Shown here in pieces: positions 51,869 to 61,377 of a stretch of 64,000 bases of DNA (its first letter is position 1; the number at the start of each line of letters is the position of its first letter). The stretch is from the NCBI GenBank assembly GCA_965200945.1, contig OZ241749.1, forward strand, positions 2,356,001-2,420,000, written 5' to 3'. The translations under genes were made by a program, and so were the position numbers. This DNA comes from JADCRZ01 sp965200945. Lineage in GTDB: Bacteria > Bacteroidota > Bacteroidia > Chitinophagales > Chitinophagaceae. A model generated the notes under the pieces. It saw only the letters and a list, made by a program, of their open reading frames with translations. It ran no database searches and was not told the origin of the DNA.

Positions 51869-53659
51869 ATGAAGAATATCAGAAATTTTTGCATCATTGC
51901 TCATATCGACCACGGTAAAAGCACCCTGGCAGACCGCTTGCTCGAAATCACCCATACGATCTCCGAGCGCGACATGCAGGCCCAGGTGCTCGACGACATG
52001 GACCTGGAAAGGGAAAAAGGCATTACCATCAAGAGCCACGCCATCCAGATCAACTACAAAAAAGACGGAACCGATTATACACTGAACCTGATCGATACTC
52101 CCGGCCACGTCGATTTCAGCTATGAAGTGAGCCGTGCCCTGGCCGCCTGCGAAGGTGCGCTCCTGCTGGTCGATGCCACCCAGGGCATTCAGGCACAGAC
52201 CATCTCCAACCTCTACCTCGCCATCGAAAACGACCTTGAGATCATCCCGGTCATCAACAAGATCGATATGGACGGGGCCATGATACCCGAGGTGAAGGAC
52301 CAGATCATCGAACTGATCGGCTGCAAAGATGAAGACATCATGCTGGCCAGCGGTAAAACCGGTCTGGGCGTGCAGGCGGTTCTGGATGCCATCATTAAAA
52401 AGATTCCCGCCCCCAAAGGTGACCCTGCTGCCCCGCTGCAGGCACTCATATTCGACAGCGTTTTCAATCCCTTCAGGGGCATCATCGTTTACTACCGCAT
52501 TCTGCAGGGCAACCTCAAAAAAGGCGACATCGTCAAATTCGTTTCCACCGAGGCGCATTACGAAGCAGACGAAGTGGGTATCCTGAAGCTGACCATGGAA
52601 CCCCGCAATGAAGTAAAGACCGGCGATGTAGGCTACATCATCACGGGCATCAAAAACGCCAAGGAAGTAAAAGTGGGCGATACCCTTACCCTCGTCTCAA
52701 ATCCGGCGCCCGAAAGCATCAAGGGGTTCGAGGAAGTGAAACCGATGGTATTTGCGGGCATCTTTCCCGTGAACACCGATGACTTTGAAGAGCTGCGCGA
52801 GTGTATGGACAAGCTCCAGCTGAACGATGCTTCCCTCACCTATGAACTGGAAACCTCGCAGGCGCTTGGTTTCGGGTTCCGCTGCGGGTTCCTGGGCATG
52901 CTGCACATGGAGATCATCCAGGAAAGACTCGAAAGGGAATTCAACCAGACGGTGATCACCACCGTACCCAACGTAAGCTTTACGGCTTTTACCACGAAGG
53001 ACGAGAAAGTGATCGTAAACAACCCAACGGAAATGCCCGATCCCAGCCGGATCGACCGCATCGAAGAGCCGTTCATCAACGCACAGATCATTACCAAACC
53101 CGAATACATCGGCAACATCATCACGCTCTGCCTGGGCAAGCGGGGCAACCTGCTCAACCAGAGTTATCTTACCACCACCCGCGTGGAGCTCACCTTCGAA
53201 CTTCCGCTTACCGAAATAGTATTCGACTTCTACGACAAACTCAAAAGCCAGACAAGAGGCTACGCTTCCTTCGACTATCATCCGATCGGCAACCGCGACA
53301 GTGACATCTGTAAAATGGATATCCTGCTGAACGGTGAACGTGTGGATGCCCTGAGCGCACTTATTCACCGGGGCAGGGCCCACGAGTTTGGCAGGAAGCT
53401 TTGCGAAAAGCTGAAAGAACTCCTGCCGCGCCAGCAGTTCCAGATCGCCATCCAGGCCGCCATCGGCGCGAAAGTGGTGGCACGCGAAAACATCAGCGCT
53501 ATGCGCAAGGATGTGACCGCCAAATGTTACGGAGGTGATATCAGCCGCAAACGCAAGCTGCTGGAAAAACAGAAAGAAGGCAAGAAACGCATGCGCCAGA
53601 TAGGCAACGTGGAAGTTCCACAGGAAGCCTTCCTCGCTGTACTGAAGCTGGATGAATAA
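51869..53659 (+). CDS. lepA: Elongation factor 4 (LepA)
   Basis: Ribosome-associated translational GTPase of 596 residues, full length. GTP-binding motifs: AHIDHGKSTLADRLLE (G1), GITIKSHAIQ (G2), DTPGHVDFSYEVSRAL (G3), PVINKIDMDGA (G4). Domains II, III, V and the LepA-specific C-terminal domain follow (SYLTTTRVELTFELPLTE; AISAMRKDVTAKCYGGD-like region with RENISAMRKDVTAKCYGGD). It has its own promoter; convergent with the lactonase-like gene. Confidence 0.97.
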   Translation: MKNIRNFCIIAHIDHGKSTLADRLLEITHTISERDMQAQVLDDMDLEREKGITIKSHAIQINYKKDGTDYTLNLIDTPGHVDFSYEVSRALAACEGALLLVDATQGIQAQTISNLYLAIENDLEIIPVINKIDMDGAMIPEVKDQIIELIGCKDEDIMLASGKTGLGVQAVLDAIIKKIPAPKGDPAAPLQALIFDSVFNPFRGIIVYYRILQGNLKKGDIVKFVSTEAHYEADEVGILKLTMEPRNEVKTGDVGYIITGIKNAKEVKVGDTLTLVSNPAPESIKGFEEVKPMVFAGIFPVNTDDFEELRECMDKLQLNDASLTYELETSQALGFGFRCGFLGMLHMEIIQERLEREFNQTVITTVPNVSFTAFTTKDEKVIVNNPTEMPDPSRIDRIEEPFINAQIITKPEYIGNIITLCLGKRGNLLNQSYLTTTRVELTFELPLTEIVFDFYDKLKSQTRGYASFDYHPIGNRDSDICKMDILLNGERVDALSALIHRGRAHEFGRKLCEKLKELLPRQQFQIAIQAAIGAKVVARENISAMRKDVTAKCYGGDISRKRKLLEKQKEGKKRMRQIGNVEVPQEAFLAVLKLDE

Positions 53660-53693
53660 TGCACTGCCCTTTTTAAACTTACCGGTGGATCTC

Positions 53694-54920
53694 CTAACTG
53701 TCCGTTTCTACCATCTTCAGGCATACCGGCGAATCAACCTCGATCTTGTTCTTTGTCAGTGAAAGCAGGCCCGTCTTGGGATCGCGCTGGAAGATAAAAA
53801 CATTGTCGCTGTTCTGGTTGGCTACCAGCAGGAATTTCCCTGAAGGATCGATGAGAAAATTGCGCGGAGTCTTACCAAAGGTCGACTGCCGTCCTACATA
53901 ACTTAACCTGCCCGTTGGCTGGATGGCGTAGATCACGATCTCGTTCGCATCTCCGCGGTTCGACGCGTACAGGAATTTACCATCCGGTGAAATATGGATA
54001 TCTGCCGCGCCAACCTTTCCTTTAAAACCCACGCTCAGCATGGTAATGGTTTGCAGGGAGCTTAGTTTGCCTTCTCCGTAGCTGAACACTTCCACCGTAC
54101 CGCTCATCTCTTCCGTGAGGTAGGCAAACTTGCCATTGGGATGAAACACGAGGTGGCGCGGACCCGCGCCGGGTTTTACGGCAGCAAAGGCCGGTTTGGC
54201 CGGTGTAAGCGGAACGTTGTTTGCCGGATTGTAGCGATATACCATTATCTTGTCGATGCCCAGGTCGGGCACCATCAGGAAATGATTGTTGGGCGACAGC
54301 ACTACGGAATGCACATGCGGCTTTTCCTGCCGTTCTTTATTCACGCCGCTGCCCTGGTGAAAGATGTTCTGGGTGGCCGAATCGAGGGTACCATCTGAGC
54401 GCACGTGCATCACCGCCAGGCTGCCGCCGGTATAATTCGCTACGAAAACATCACTGCCGGTTTCGCTTACCGAAACATAACAGGGTCCCTCGCTGCCCGA
54501 AGAGCGCGAATTCAGAAAAGTAGCGGCACCGGTCAGTTTATTAAAAGCAAAAGCTGTCACCTTGCCCGGCTGCCCGCTGTTTTCTTCGACGCTGTAGATG
54601 AATTTATTATTGGGAGAGATGGCAAGGTAGGAAGGATTGGAAATGTTTTTGATCGTATGTTCGTATTTCGTTTCTCCTGTCTGTTTATTGAACGAGTACA
54701 CATAGATGCCTTCACTCTTCTTGCCGGTGTAAGTGCCGATCAGCAGATGGTAAATATCTGATTGTGCAAAACCCGCGAGTGATCCCATGCACAACAGTAC
54801 TGCCAGCGGTATGCTTCCCCATTTTCTGAACGATCTGAGACAGGTAAAAAGCGTATAGGGGTACGTGTTAAAACGTACTTGTTTTCCCGGTGAGTAAGAG
54901 AGATTGAGTTGGACAGGCAT
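53694..54920 (-). CDS. Secreted lactonase-type seven-bladed propeller protein
   Basis: Homologue of the beta-propeller 6-phosphogluconolactonase family, here with a signal-like segment (GSIPLAVLLCMGSLAGFAQ), so probably periplasmic and not in the pentose-phosphate pathway. The 408 residues show blades such as YLAISPNNKFIYSVEENSG, RHLVFHPNGKFAYLTEEMSG, IHISPDGKFLYASNRGD and FLIDPSGKFLLVANQN. The predicted start leaves 34 residues before the hydrophobic segment, unusually long; no better start codon is seen. It lies 13 bases before the following gene's upstream neighbour on the same strand. Confidence 0.85.
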   Translation of the reverse strand: MPVQLNLSYSPGKQVRFNTYPYTLFTCLRSFRKWGSIPLAVLLCMGSLAGFAQSDIYHLLIGTYTGKKSEGIYVYSFNKQTGETKYEHTIKNISNPSYLAISPNNKFIYSVEENSGQPGKVTAFAFNKLTGAATFLNSRSSGSEGPCYVSVSETGSDVFVANYTGGSLAVMHVRSDGTLDSATQNIFHQGSGVNKERQEKPHVHSVVLSPNNHFLMVPDLGIDKIMVYRYNPANNVPLTPAKPAFAAVKPGAGPRHLVFHPNGKFAYLTEEMSGTVEVFSYGEGKLSSLQTITMLSVGFKGKVGAADIHISPDGKFLYASNRGDANEIVIYAIQPTGRLSYVGRQSTFGKTPRNFLIDPSGKFLLVANQNSDNVFIFQRDPKTGLLSLTKNKIEVDSPVCLKMVETDS

Positions 54921-54933
54921 CCGCTAATATCGC

Positions 54934-55950
54934 TTATTTCACGGTTACTTTCTTTCTGATGACCGGTTTTGTAGTATCTTTTTTTGCCTTCTCCTGGTTT
55001 TTCATCGACTGCTCCAACAGTTTTTCCTCGTTCACTTTTCCATCTTTGTCGAGAATGGTCTGTTCCACCGGCGATTCACCGTCTTTGAGCGTGAAATTGA
55101 ACACTTTATCTACGTGCACCCACTGGCCTTTCTCCCATTTAAAACCCTCGAAATCGCCGTCCGGAATGTAGGTATCCTTCTTTTGCGGCTCATCGGTTTC
55201 GGAGATCAGGTGGTCGTAAATGATCATATCCATTTCCGGGTTGTAGTTGAAGGTGGTGCGGGCTTCTTTTTTGTATTCTATATTAAACCGGGGCTGTACC
55301 CGGGTAGCCTTTCGCACGCTGTCGGGCTGGAATGAAATAGACTGTCCGCCAAACACCGGCTCGCCGCTTTCATTGAACGTGAGCACTTCCATCCACTTGC
55401 GGTTGCTGCTCACCGAATAGTCGTCGAAGCCCAGCAGCGTATAATACTTCTTGTTGTTATATGCTTTCTCGATGATCTTGTAATAGACCGCCCCGATCCA
55501 GTTCTGGCGGGTGCGCACCGAATCAGCGGGTTTGCTGGTGAACATGGAAGCGTCGAACAGGGGGAACAGTTTGAGGGAGCCGTCGGGTGTATTGATCTGA
55601 ATGGCCCCTTTCTGAATGTACATATACTCGTCGCGCTTGAGCTGCCAGGTGAAGATGCGGAAACTGCTGTCGGGCGCGTACAGTCGCGACACCGTTTCAA
55701 TGCCGTTAAAGGGATAATAAAATGATTTGGGGACCTTCAGCGCCCTTATGAGTGTGCGCACAAAAAGGCTGTCGGACCGGAACCTTTTCGCCGGGTCTTC
55801 CGCATTGATCATACTATCTGACACGGAACGGAGTGAATCTTCTTTCTGAACAATTTCTTTTTTGGCTGCAGGGCTTAAAGATTGTGCCCGGGCAATTGTT
55901 GCTGAACCAAGCAGCAGGATGAAAAAAAACGTTTTCAGGAAGGTTTTCAT
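54934..55950 (-). CDS. Secreted hypothetical protein
   Basis: A 338-residue exported protein starting MKTFLKTFFFILLLGSATIA, signal peptide cleaved about 22. A charged segment follows, then a beta-rich domain (SFRIFTWQLKRDEYMYIQKG, WIGAVYYKIIEKAYNNKK, YTLLGFDDYSVSSNRKWME, MIIYDHLISETDEPQKKD) and a Lys-rich C-terminus. I do not know the family; similar proteins seem widespread in Chitinophagaceae. The stop lies 13 bases before the lactonase-like gene, so they form a two-gene unit, which may mean a shared envelope role. Confidence 0.75.
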   Translation of the reverse strand: MKTFLKTFFFILLLGSATIARAQSLSPAAKKEIVQKEDSLRSVSDSMINAEDPAKRFRSDSLFVRTLIRALKVPKSFYYPFNGIETVSRLYAPDSSFRIFTWQLKRDEYMYIQKGAIQINTPDGSLKLFPLFDASMFTSKPADSVRTRQNWIGAVYYKIIEKAYNNKKYYTLLGFDDYSVSSNRKWMEVLTFNESGEPVFGGQSISFQPDSVRKATRVQPRFNIEYKKEARTTFNYNPEMDMIIYDHLISETDEPQKKDTYIPDGDFEGFKWEKGQWVHVDKVFNFTLKDGESPVEQTILDKDGKVNEEKLLEQSMKNQEKAKKDTTKPVIRKKVTVK

Positions 55951-56274
55951 TGTTATGATGGGTGACATGGGGCGACAAGATATTTTTAAACGACCGCCGA
56001 TCTATAAAGGTATGTAACCTCAAAAGTTCCGGATCGGAATTAACAGATTTCAAACACCGGCCCCAGCCGGCGACAATAAGCTTTCCCTGTGTAATTAAAT
56101 ACTCAACATCCGCTCATTTGGGAAGCCAAACCTCCACAATGTTTCAGAAAGCTGTACAGCACATATTCAATATGCTGTATTTCAACAACTTACACATCTG
56201 CCTTTCTAAATGCCGCTTGACAGGAATATACAGCCCGGTTTATGCAATAGCTAATCAGAACAAAAAATCTAACT
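55951..56274. other. Divergent intergenic region with one imperfect hairpin
   Basis: No gene is supported in these 324 bases. An imperfect palindrome TACAGCACATATT / AATATGCTGTA lies at about 56155-56179. A plus-strand frame beginning at 55962 overlaps the SRPBCC gene out of frame and is rejected. Confidence 0.5.
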
Positions 56275-56976
56275 ATGCATTCAACCAGCACAGGTGCGGT
56301 CGACAAAGGAATAGAGAACTACGGGACCACAACCATCAACGTGAGCGAAAAAGAACGGGTGATCTCTGTATTGCTCGGCGCATTCTTTTTATCGAGGGGA
56401 CTGAAAAAGAAAAGTCTGCTCAGAACAATTTTCGGTGGCTATCTGATGTACCGCGGCGCGTCGGGGCACTGCCCGGCATACAGTGCGATGCAGCGAAGCA
56501 GGTACACCAGCAGGGCTGAATCAGTCAATATCAAAACGACATTCATTGTAAACAAACCCCGGCAGGAAGTGTATGATTTCTGGCGCAAGCTGGAGAACCT
56601 GCCGCTGTTCATGAAACATCTGGCGAGCGTTACGCAGTATGACGACACCCAATCGCACTGGGAAGCGAAAGTGCCTGGTAACGTAACGAAGCTGGAGTGG
56701 GATGCAGAGATCGTGAAAGAAGTGGATGGCAGCTTTATCGGCTGGAAATCTTTGCCCGGCTCCACCGTGGAAAACGCCGGCAAAGTAGATTTCCGCGATG
56801 CGCTGGGTCACCAGGGTACCGAACTGAATGTGGTGATCACCTACAGGCCGCCCGCCGGCAAGATCGGCAGTGGCATTGCCTCCTTGCTGAACCCGGTGTT
56901 CAGAAAAATGATTGAGACAGATATCAGCAACTTCAAGGAATACATTGAGACCGGCCGTCTGGCCGACTCGGAATAG
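56275..56976 (+). CDS. DUF2892-like plus SRPBCC (polyketide cyclase-like) protein
   Basis: A 233-residue protein with an N-terminal short membrane-associated region (NVSEKERVISVLLGAFFLSR, GGYLMYRGASGHCPAYSAM, resembling DUF2892/YgaP tails) and a C-terminal SRPBCC domain (about 80-228) with FIVNKPRQEVYDFWRKLENL, PLFMKHLASVTQYDD, IGWKSLPGSTVENAGKVDF and TYRPPAGKIGSGIASLLNP. The latter fold has a hydrophobic ligand cavity. Function unknown; similar two-domain proteins are often stress-related. A terminator follows. Confidence 0.85.
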   Translation: MHSTSTGAVDKGIENYGTTTINVSEKERVISVLLGAFFLSRGLKKKSLLRTIFGGYLMYRGASGHCPAYSAMQRSRYTSRAESVNIKTTFIVNKPRQEVYDFWRKLENLPLFMKHLASVTQYDDTQSHWEAKVPGNVTKLEWDAEIVKEVDGSFIGWKSLPGSTVENAGKVDFRDALGHQGTELNVVITYRPPAGKIGSGIASLLNPVFRKMIETDISNFKEYIETGRLADSE

Positions 56977-56997
56977 GATCATTGGCTAATCAGATCA

Positions 56998-57028
56998 AGG
57001 CTGTATCGGATGCGATACGGCCTTTTTC
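56998..57028 (+). terminator. Intrinsic terminator of the SRPBCC gene
   Basis: AGGCTGTATC (56998-57007) pairs with GATACGGCCT (57014-57023), one G-U, then TTTT. It lies between the convergent SRPBCC and gmhB genes, with the T-run on the plus strand. Confidence 0.7.
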
Positions 57029-57047
57029 ATTTTGAGCCGGAACCATT

Positions 57048-57614
57048 TCAGGTATGAGGGATGGAAGCCATGTATTCCGAAAAGGCGGGCAGGCTGTCGA
57101 AAGCCAGGTCGATGGCGGCATCCGGCAGCGGCAGATCGGGTGAAGTGGTTTTTACAAAAACGGTGAACATGCCCGCATTTCGGCCAAACTGCATGTCGCT
57201 GAGGTTGTTTCCGACCATGACGGATTTCGAGAAATCGATGTCAGGGAATGTTTCCCTGGCCAGGAACGCCATTCCCGGTTGTGGCTTGCGGTTGGGATGC
57301 TGATCATCGAGCGAAGTGCAGTAGTAGATCGCATCGATCCGTCCGGATGCGGCTTCTATTTCGGCCAGCATTTGTTTGTGCAGGTCGAGCAGCGCCGCTT
57401 CGGTCATGAGCTCTTTTTCCACGCCCCGCTGGTTTGTAACGATGATGATACGGCCAAAGCGACCGGAGAGATCGCGCAGGGCGTTCTTCACGCCGTCGTA
57501 GAACTGGAACTCGAGGTAATTGGTCACGTAGGCGAGGCGCTTCTCGTGGTTGATGACCCCGTCGCGGTCAAGAAAGAGGGTCCAGCTTTTATCTGCCTTT
57601 GAAAAGTCTGCCAT
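57048..57614 (-). CDS. gmhB: D-glycero-alpha-D-manno-heptose-1,7-bisphosphate 7-phosphatase
   Basis: HAD-family phosphatase of 188 residues. The nucleophile pair is D16/D18 in LFLDRDGVINHEKR; IIIVTNQRGVEKELMTEAAL, YYCTSLDDQHPNRKPQPGM and the SVMVGNNLSDMQFGRNAG acidic motif complete the HisB-N/GmhB signature. It removes the 7-phosphate in GDP-heptose synthesis. Length near the 190-residue family norm. It is the last gene of the heptose operon, six bases after hddC. Confidence 0.87.
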   Translation of the reverse strand: MADFSKADKSWTLFLDRDGVINHEKRLAYVTNYLEFQFYDGVKNALRDLSGRFGRIIIVTNQRGVEKELMTEAALLDLHKQMLAEIEAASGRIDAIYYCTSLDDQHPNRKPQPGMAFLARETFPDIDFSKSVMVGNNLSDMQFGRNAGMFTVFVKTTSPDLPLPDAAIDLAFDSLPAFSEYMASIPHT

Positions 57615-57620
57615 GTGGTG

Positions 57621-58322
57621 CTATAAGTATTGGATCAGTTCGGTCTGCGCCCGTTCGTAATCTTCGGGCACGCCGATGTCAATAAAATATTCATCCTCTA
57701 TCAACCCGAAAAATTCACGTTTGCGGACATATTTCTCCAGGTAATCTTTCTCGATGGAAAAGGCCGCTGGAAGCGGCTCCTTCTGAAATTTCCCTGTCCG
57801 CAGCGCATATATGCCCCCGTTAATGAGTCCTTCCTCGTAATAGGTCTTTTCCCGGAAGCCTTTTACGGTGTTATCGTACCGGAGTTCCACCACGCCGTAG
57901 CGGTCAAAACTCTCCATGGGCTTGAGTGCCAGGGTGCAGTCGGAGCCCTGCATTTTATGAAAAGCGGCGAGCTTGAACATATTGATCTTGAAAAAAGTAT
58001 CGCCGTTCACCACAAACGCGTCGGTTCCCTGTACAAGGGTGCTGGCCAGCTTGACAGCGCCGCCGGTACCGAGCGGTTCTGATTCAACGGAAAACACGAT
58101 GTCGAGATTGCTGTATTGCGTGTTGAGGTATTGCTGGAGGAGTTCAGCCTTGTAACCCAGTGAGAAGATAAACCGGAGTATACCCTGTCTGTACAGATAA
58201 TCGATTACGTATCCGATGAAAGGTTTGGCCAGAACGGGTGCCATGCATTTGGGCAGCTCGGGAACTGCGGGGCGAAGCCGGGTTCCCAACCCCCCGGCAA
58301 GGATGATCGCTTCTCTTATCAC
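57621..58322 (-). CDS. hddC: Heptose 1-phosphate guanylyltransferase (HddC-like nucleotidyltransferase)
   Basis: Sugar nucleotidyltransferase of 233 residues. The signature EAIILAGGLGTRLRPAVPEL with the PKCMAPVLAKPFIGYVIDYL lysine region, SEPLGTGGAVKLASTL, the metal-binding FVVNGDTFFKIN and EDEYFIDIGVPEDYERA are visible. Context with GmhA, HddA and GmhB points to transfer of GMP to D-glycero-alpha-D-manno-heptose 1-phosphate. Sequence alone would allow other sugars (e.g. mannose); the assignment relies on neighbours. Confidence 0.8.
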   Translation of the reverse strand: MIREAIILAGGLGTRLRPAVPELPKCMAPVLAKPFIGYVIDYLYRQGILRFIFSLGYKAELLQQYLNTQYSNLDIVFSVESEPLGTGGAVKLASTLVQGTDAFVVNGDTFFKINMFKLAAFHKMQGSDCTLALKPMESFDRYGVVELRYDNTVKGFREKTYYEEGLINGGIYALRTGKFQKEPLPAAFSIEKDYLEKYVRKREFFGLIEDEYFIDIGVPEDYERAQTELIQYL

Positions 58323-58404
58323 AGCGTTTTTTCTTTAAGGATGATAGATTTCTACTAAGAGGCGAAGATAAGAAAATCAGCCGCTGGCAGCTAGCATATC
58401 GCGG

Positions 58405-58992
58405 TTAGCTGAAGGCTTGCGGAAAATACTTTTCTTCTACCAGCTCGCAAATGATATGGCCGATCATGATATGCGATTCCTGGATGCGGGGGGTGTCGGA
58501 GGAGGGCACATTGAACAGGTAATCGCTGACCGATTTCATAATGCCGCCGGTCTGTCCGGTAAACCCGATGGTGACAACGCCTTTCTCCCGGGCGGCTTCA
58601 AAGGCGCGTACGATGTTGGCAGAATTGCCTGAGGTAGACAACCCGATGAGTATATCGCCGGTGTGCGCAAGGCCTTTTACAAGCCTTTCATAGATCATAT
58701 CGAAGCTGTAATCATTGGCTACGGCGGTAAGATAAGAGGTGTTGCAGTGCAGCGCTTCCGCAGGCAGGGCTTCGCGGTTGATATAGAACCGGCCGCTGAG
58801 CTCGGCAGCGAGGTGCTGTGCGTCTGCCGCACTGCCGCCGTTGCCGCAGAAATAGACCCGCTTTCCCTGCCGGAAGGCTTCGGTCATGGCTTCAACAACC
58901 GTCAGAATCTTCCGCAACATGTCTTCATCCGCCAGCAATGCGCTCTTTACGTCAACCGAGGCCTGAATGATCTTCCTGATTTTTTCAACCAT
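58405..58992 (-). CDS. gmhA: Sedoheptulose 7-phosphate isomerase
   Basis: SIS-domain isomerase of 195 residues that makes D-glycero-D-manno-heptose 7-phosphate. VYFCGNGGSAADAQHLAAEL, SGRFYINREALPAEAL, ILIGLSTSGNSANIVRAFE and RIQESHIMIGHIICELVEE are characteristic of GmhA. The frame is open 31 codons upstream with non-homologous residues; MVEKIRKIIQAS is chosen. It heads the second part of the heptose genes, 82 bases from hddC, and lies 124 bases after hddA. Confidence 0.9.
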   Translation of the reverse strand: MVEKIRKIIQASVDVKSALLADEDMLRKILTVVEAMTEAFRQGKRVYFCGNGGSAADAQHLAAELSGRFYINREALPAEALHCNTSYLTAVANDYSFDMIYERLVKGLAHTGDILIGLSTSGNSANIVRAFEAAREKGVVTIGFTGQTGGIMKSVSDYLFNVPSSDTPRIQESHIMIGHIICELVEEKYFPQAFS

Positions 58993-59116
58993 GATATTTG
59001 TTTGTTTGGGGACGGGAGGAAGAGGGGGTAGCTTGTAACAAACATGCTGAAAGGCCAGCCCCGGTTTAAAACCTTGGCACACCATCCACGCCAGGCTATA
59101 AGCCGGAAGCGCTCTC

Positions 59117-60148
59117 CTACACCGTCCAGGTCGTTAATCCATGTTTTGTGAACTGATAACTTTTACAATGGCCGCCAAATTTATGCAATGCTTCCATAAC
59201 CCTGTATTTCGATACGTCGGGGCAGTACAACATCATGAAACCGCCGCCGCCGGCACCGGAGATCTTCCCCCCTGTGGCGCCGGCCTTTTTGGCTGCTTCG
59301 TAGATATCTTCGGTGAGGGTATTGGAGATGCCTTCCGCCATTAATTTTTTCTGCTGAAAACCAAAGTCCAGTATCTCCCCTATCTCGCCCAGACGCCCCT
59401 TCAGCAGCGCTTCTTTCATCATCTGCGCCTGTTGCTTGAGCTGGTGCATGGCCTCGATCGGGGTTTCTTTTTTCTCTATCACGTTCCGGCTCTGCTTGTC
59501 GATGATCACGGCAGATTCGCGGCTGGTGGAAGTATAGTACAGGAGCAGGTTGCTTTCCAGTTCAAACAGGTTCTGCTGTTTTACCCGCAACGGGTTTACG
59601 ATCACCTTGTCGCCGGCCGAGAACTCCATGAAGTTGACGCCGCCGAAGGTAGCGGCGTACTGGTCCTGCCGCCCACCCGACAGGCGGAGATCTTTTCTTT
59701 CTATCTCGTAGGCCAGGTGCGCAATATCATAATCACCCAGGGGCAGCCGGAGCCATTCGGCAAAAGCCCCCAGCACAGCGACCACCAGCGTGGAGGAGGT
59801 GCCGAGCCCCGACCCTGCCGGGGCATCCACATAGGTAGAAAGCCGGAAGCCTGACAGGGGAAGATTGTATTCGCGCTGGATCCGGTTGTAGACCCCTTTC
59901 AGGATGCCCAGTTTTCCATTGATCGGCAGTTCGGTCGCCCAATCGAATGTTTCTTCTTCTTTTCTGTCGAGGGCCTCCAGTATGATGGCATCGGATGAAA
60001 GGGGTTGAATATGGGCGTTGGCGTAGAGGGAAACAGTGGCATTGAGGATGGCGCCCCCATAGAGGTCACAATACGGACTGACATCGGTGCCCCCGCCGGC
60101 GAGGCCTATGCGCAAAGGAGCTTTGCTTCTGTACATCATCTTTTTCAA
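59117..60148 (-). CDS. hddA: D-glycero-alpha-D-manno-heptose 7-phosphate kinase
   Basis: GHMP-superfamily kinase of 343 residues that adds the 1-phosphate. Motif 1 is RSKAPLRIGLAGGGTDVSPY, the ATP loop motif is DAPAGSGLGTSSTLVVAVLG, and motif 3 is GATGGKISGAGGGGFMMLYC; ERKDLRLSGGRQDQYAATFG is typical of HddA/FKP-like kinases. Lies eight bases after a GT4 gene in the same operon. The four heptose enzymes being together makes the call strong. Confidence 0.88.
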   Translation of the reverse strand: MKKMMYRSKAPLRIGLAGGGTDVSPYCDLYGGAILNATVSLYANAHIQPLSSDAIILEALDRKEEETFDWATELPINGKLGILKGVYNRIQREYNLPLSGFRLSTYVDAPAGSGLGTSSTLVVAVLGAFAEWLRLPLGDYDIAHLAYEIERKDLRLSGGRQDQYAATFGGVNFMEFSAGDKVIVNPLRVKQQNLFELESNLLLYYTSTSRESAVIIDKQSRNVIEKKETPIEAMHQLKQQAQMMKEALLKGRLGEIGEILDFGFQQKKLMAEGISNTLTEDIYEAAKKAGATGGKISGAGGGGFMMLYCPDVSKYRVMEALHKFGGHCKSYQFTKHGLTTWTV

Positions 60149-60156
60149 ACTGCGTT

Positions 60157-61338
60157 TTAGGAACCGGTCCTTTCAGGGTCCAGAACATCTACAATATCTG
60201 AACCAAAAAGTTTCAGCAGCTGCGCCACGAAATTCTTCCAGGAATAACTTTTTTTCGCTTCGGCGATCGCCGGCCGGAAGTGGTTTGCCCCGAGCGAATA
60301 AAATTTTTGTATCGATTCCGCCAGGGAAGCAGGCTCCGGCTCTGCCACCAGTCCGGTTACGCCGTCCTGCACATAGTCGGGCAGGGCGCCTACCCTGGTC
60401 ACGATCATGGGTGTTTCAAAATGATAGGCGAGCGGTGTTACGCCGCTCTGGGTGGCGCTGCGATAAGGTTGTATCACAGCATCCGCCGCGCAGAAATAAT
60501 ATTTTACCTCTCCCGCAGCGATGAAATCGGTGTGAAGGATGAGCCTGTCACCGATCGACAAAGCGGCGATCTGTTCGGTGTACTTTTTTTCATCCTCATA
60601 GAATTCTCCGGCCACCAGCAGTTTCAGATTTGCCAGGTTAACGCCGGGCTCTTTGTCCTTTAAAATTCTGATGGCTTCATACAGCAGATCGAGTCCCTTG
60701 TATTTGCGGATAAAGCCGAAGAACAAGATGACCCTGTCTGCGGTTGAAATGCCCAGGTGTTTTCTGGCTTCTTCCTGCGAAACCGCACTGCCGAAATTAT
60801 CATACAGCGGATGCACCGTCTGGATCGCCGGTTTTACCGGTTCGAAGCGCCGCAGTTGCTCCAGCACCACGCGGCTCATACTAAGGAAAGCATCGCATTG
60901 TTTCAGGAAATAACGGGTGAACGGCACATCGCCGGGCCGCCGTTCGTGCGGCAGGATGTTGTCGGTAATGGCCACCACGCGGGTATGACGGTTCTTTTTG
61001 GCCAGTTTCAGGATGGTTCCCAGCGCAGGCCCCATCAGCGGCAGCCAGTAGCGAACTACAATGAGATCGGGTGCCAGCATTCTCAGTTCTTTGCCCACGG
61101 TCAGCCAGTTCAGCGGATTGACGGAGTTGATCTTTGTAACGATGTGCAGGTCGTCGGGGGCTAGCTCATCGGAGTACTGCGTTTTACCGGGGAACAGGAA
61201 ACCCGGGTACTGCAATGAAAAATTGTAGATGGTGGTCGTATAACCCTGGAACTGAAATTCACGGGCAAGCCTTTCATCAAAAGTGGCTAGCCCGCCCCGG
61301 AGGGGATAAGAGGGGCCTATGATGACGACGGTTTGCAT
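60157..61338 (-). CDS. Glycosyltransferase family 4
   Basis: GT-B glycosyltransferase of 393 residues. N-terminal region VVIIGPSYPLRGGLATFDER with the glycine-rich loop, then RVILFFGFIRKYKGLDLLYE and the C-terminal ADAVIQPYRSATQSGVTPLA, VTRVGALPDYVQDGVTG. The E-x7-E motif is replaced by a Q-x6-containing variant (PYRSATQSGV). Lying in the heptose operon, it is a candidate heptosyltransferase or a sugar transferase of the same glycan; donor not readable. Confidence 0.88.
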   Translation of the reverse strand: MQTVVIIGPSYPLRGGLATFDERLAREFQFQGYTTTIYNFSLQYPGFLFPGKTQYSDELAPDDLHIVTKINSVNPLNWLTVGKELRMLAPDLIVVRYWLPLMGPALGTILKLAKKNRHTRVVAITDNILPHERRPGDVPFTRYFLKQCDAFLSMSRVVLEQLRRFEPVKPAIQTVHPLYDNFGSAVSQEEARKHLGISTADRVILFFGFIRKYKGLDLLYEAIRILKDKEPGVNLANLKLLVAGEFYEDEKKYTEQIAALSIGDRLILHTDFIAAGEVKYYFCAADAVIQPYRSATQSGVTPLAYHFETPMIVTRVGALPDYVQDGVTGLVAEPEPASLAESIQKFYSLGANHFRPAIAEAKKSYSWKNFVAQLLKLFGSDIVDVLDPERTGS

Positions 61339-61377
61339 GGTAAGGGAAGCTGACAGCGCCGGGCTGCTGGTAGCAAG

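Noticed and set aside
55962..56519. 185-codon plus-strand frame before the SRPBCC gene
   Set aside because: Its 3' half overlaps the SRPBCC gene in another frame and its 5' half has no homology or signal.
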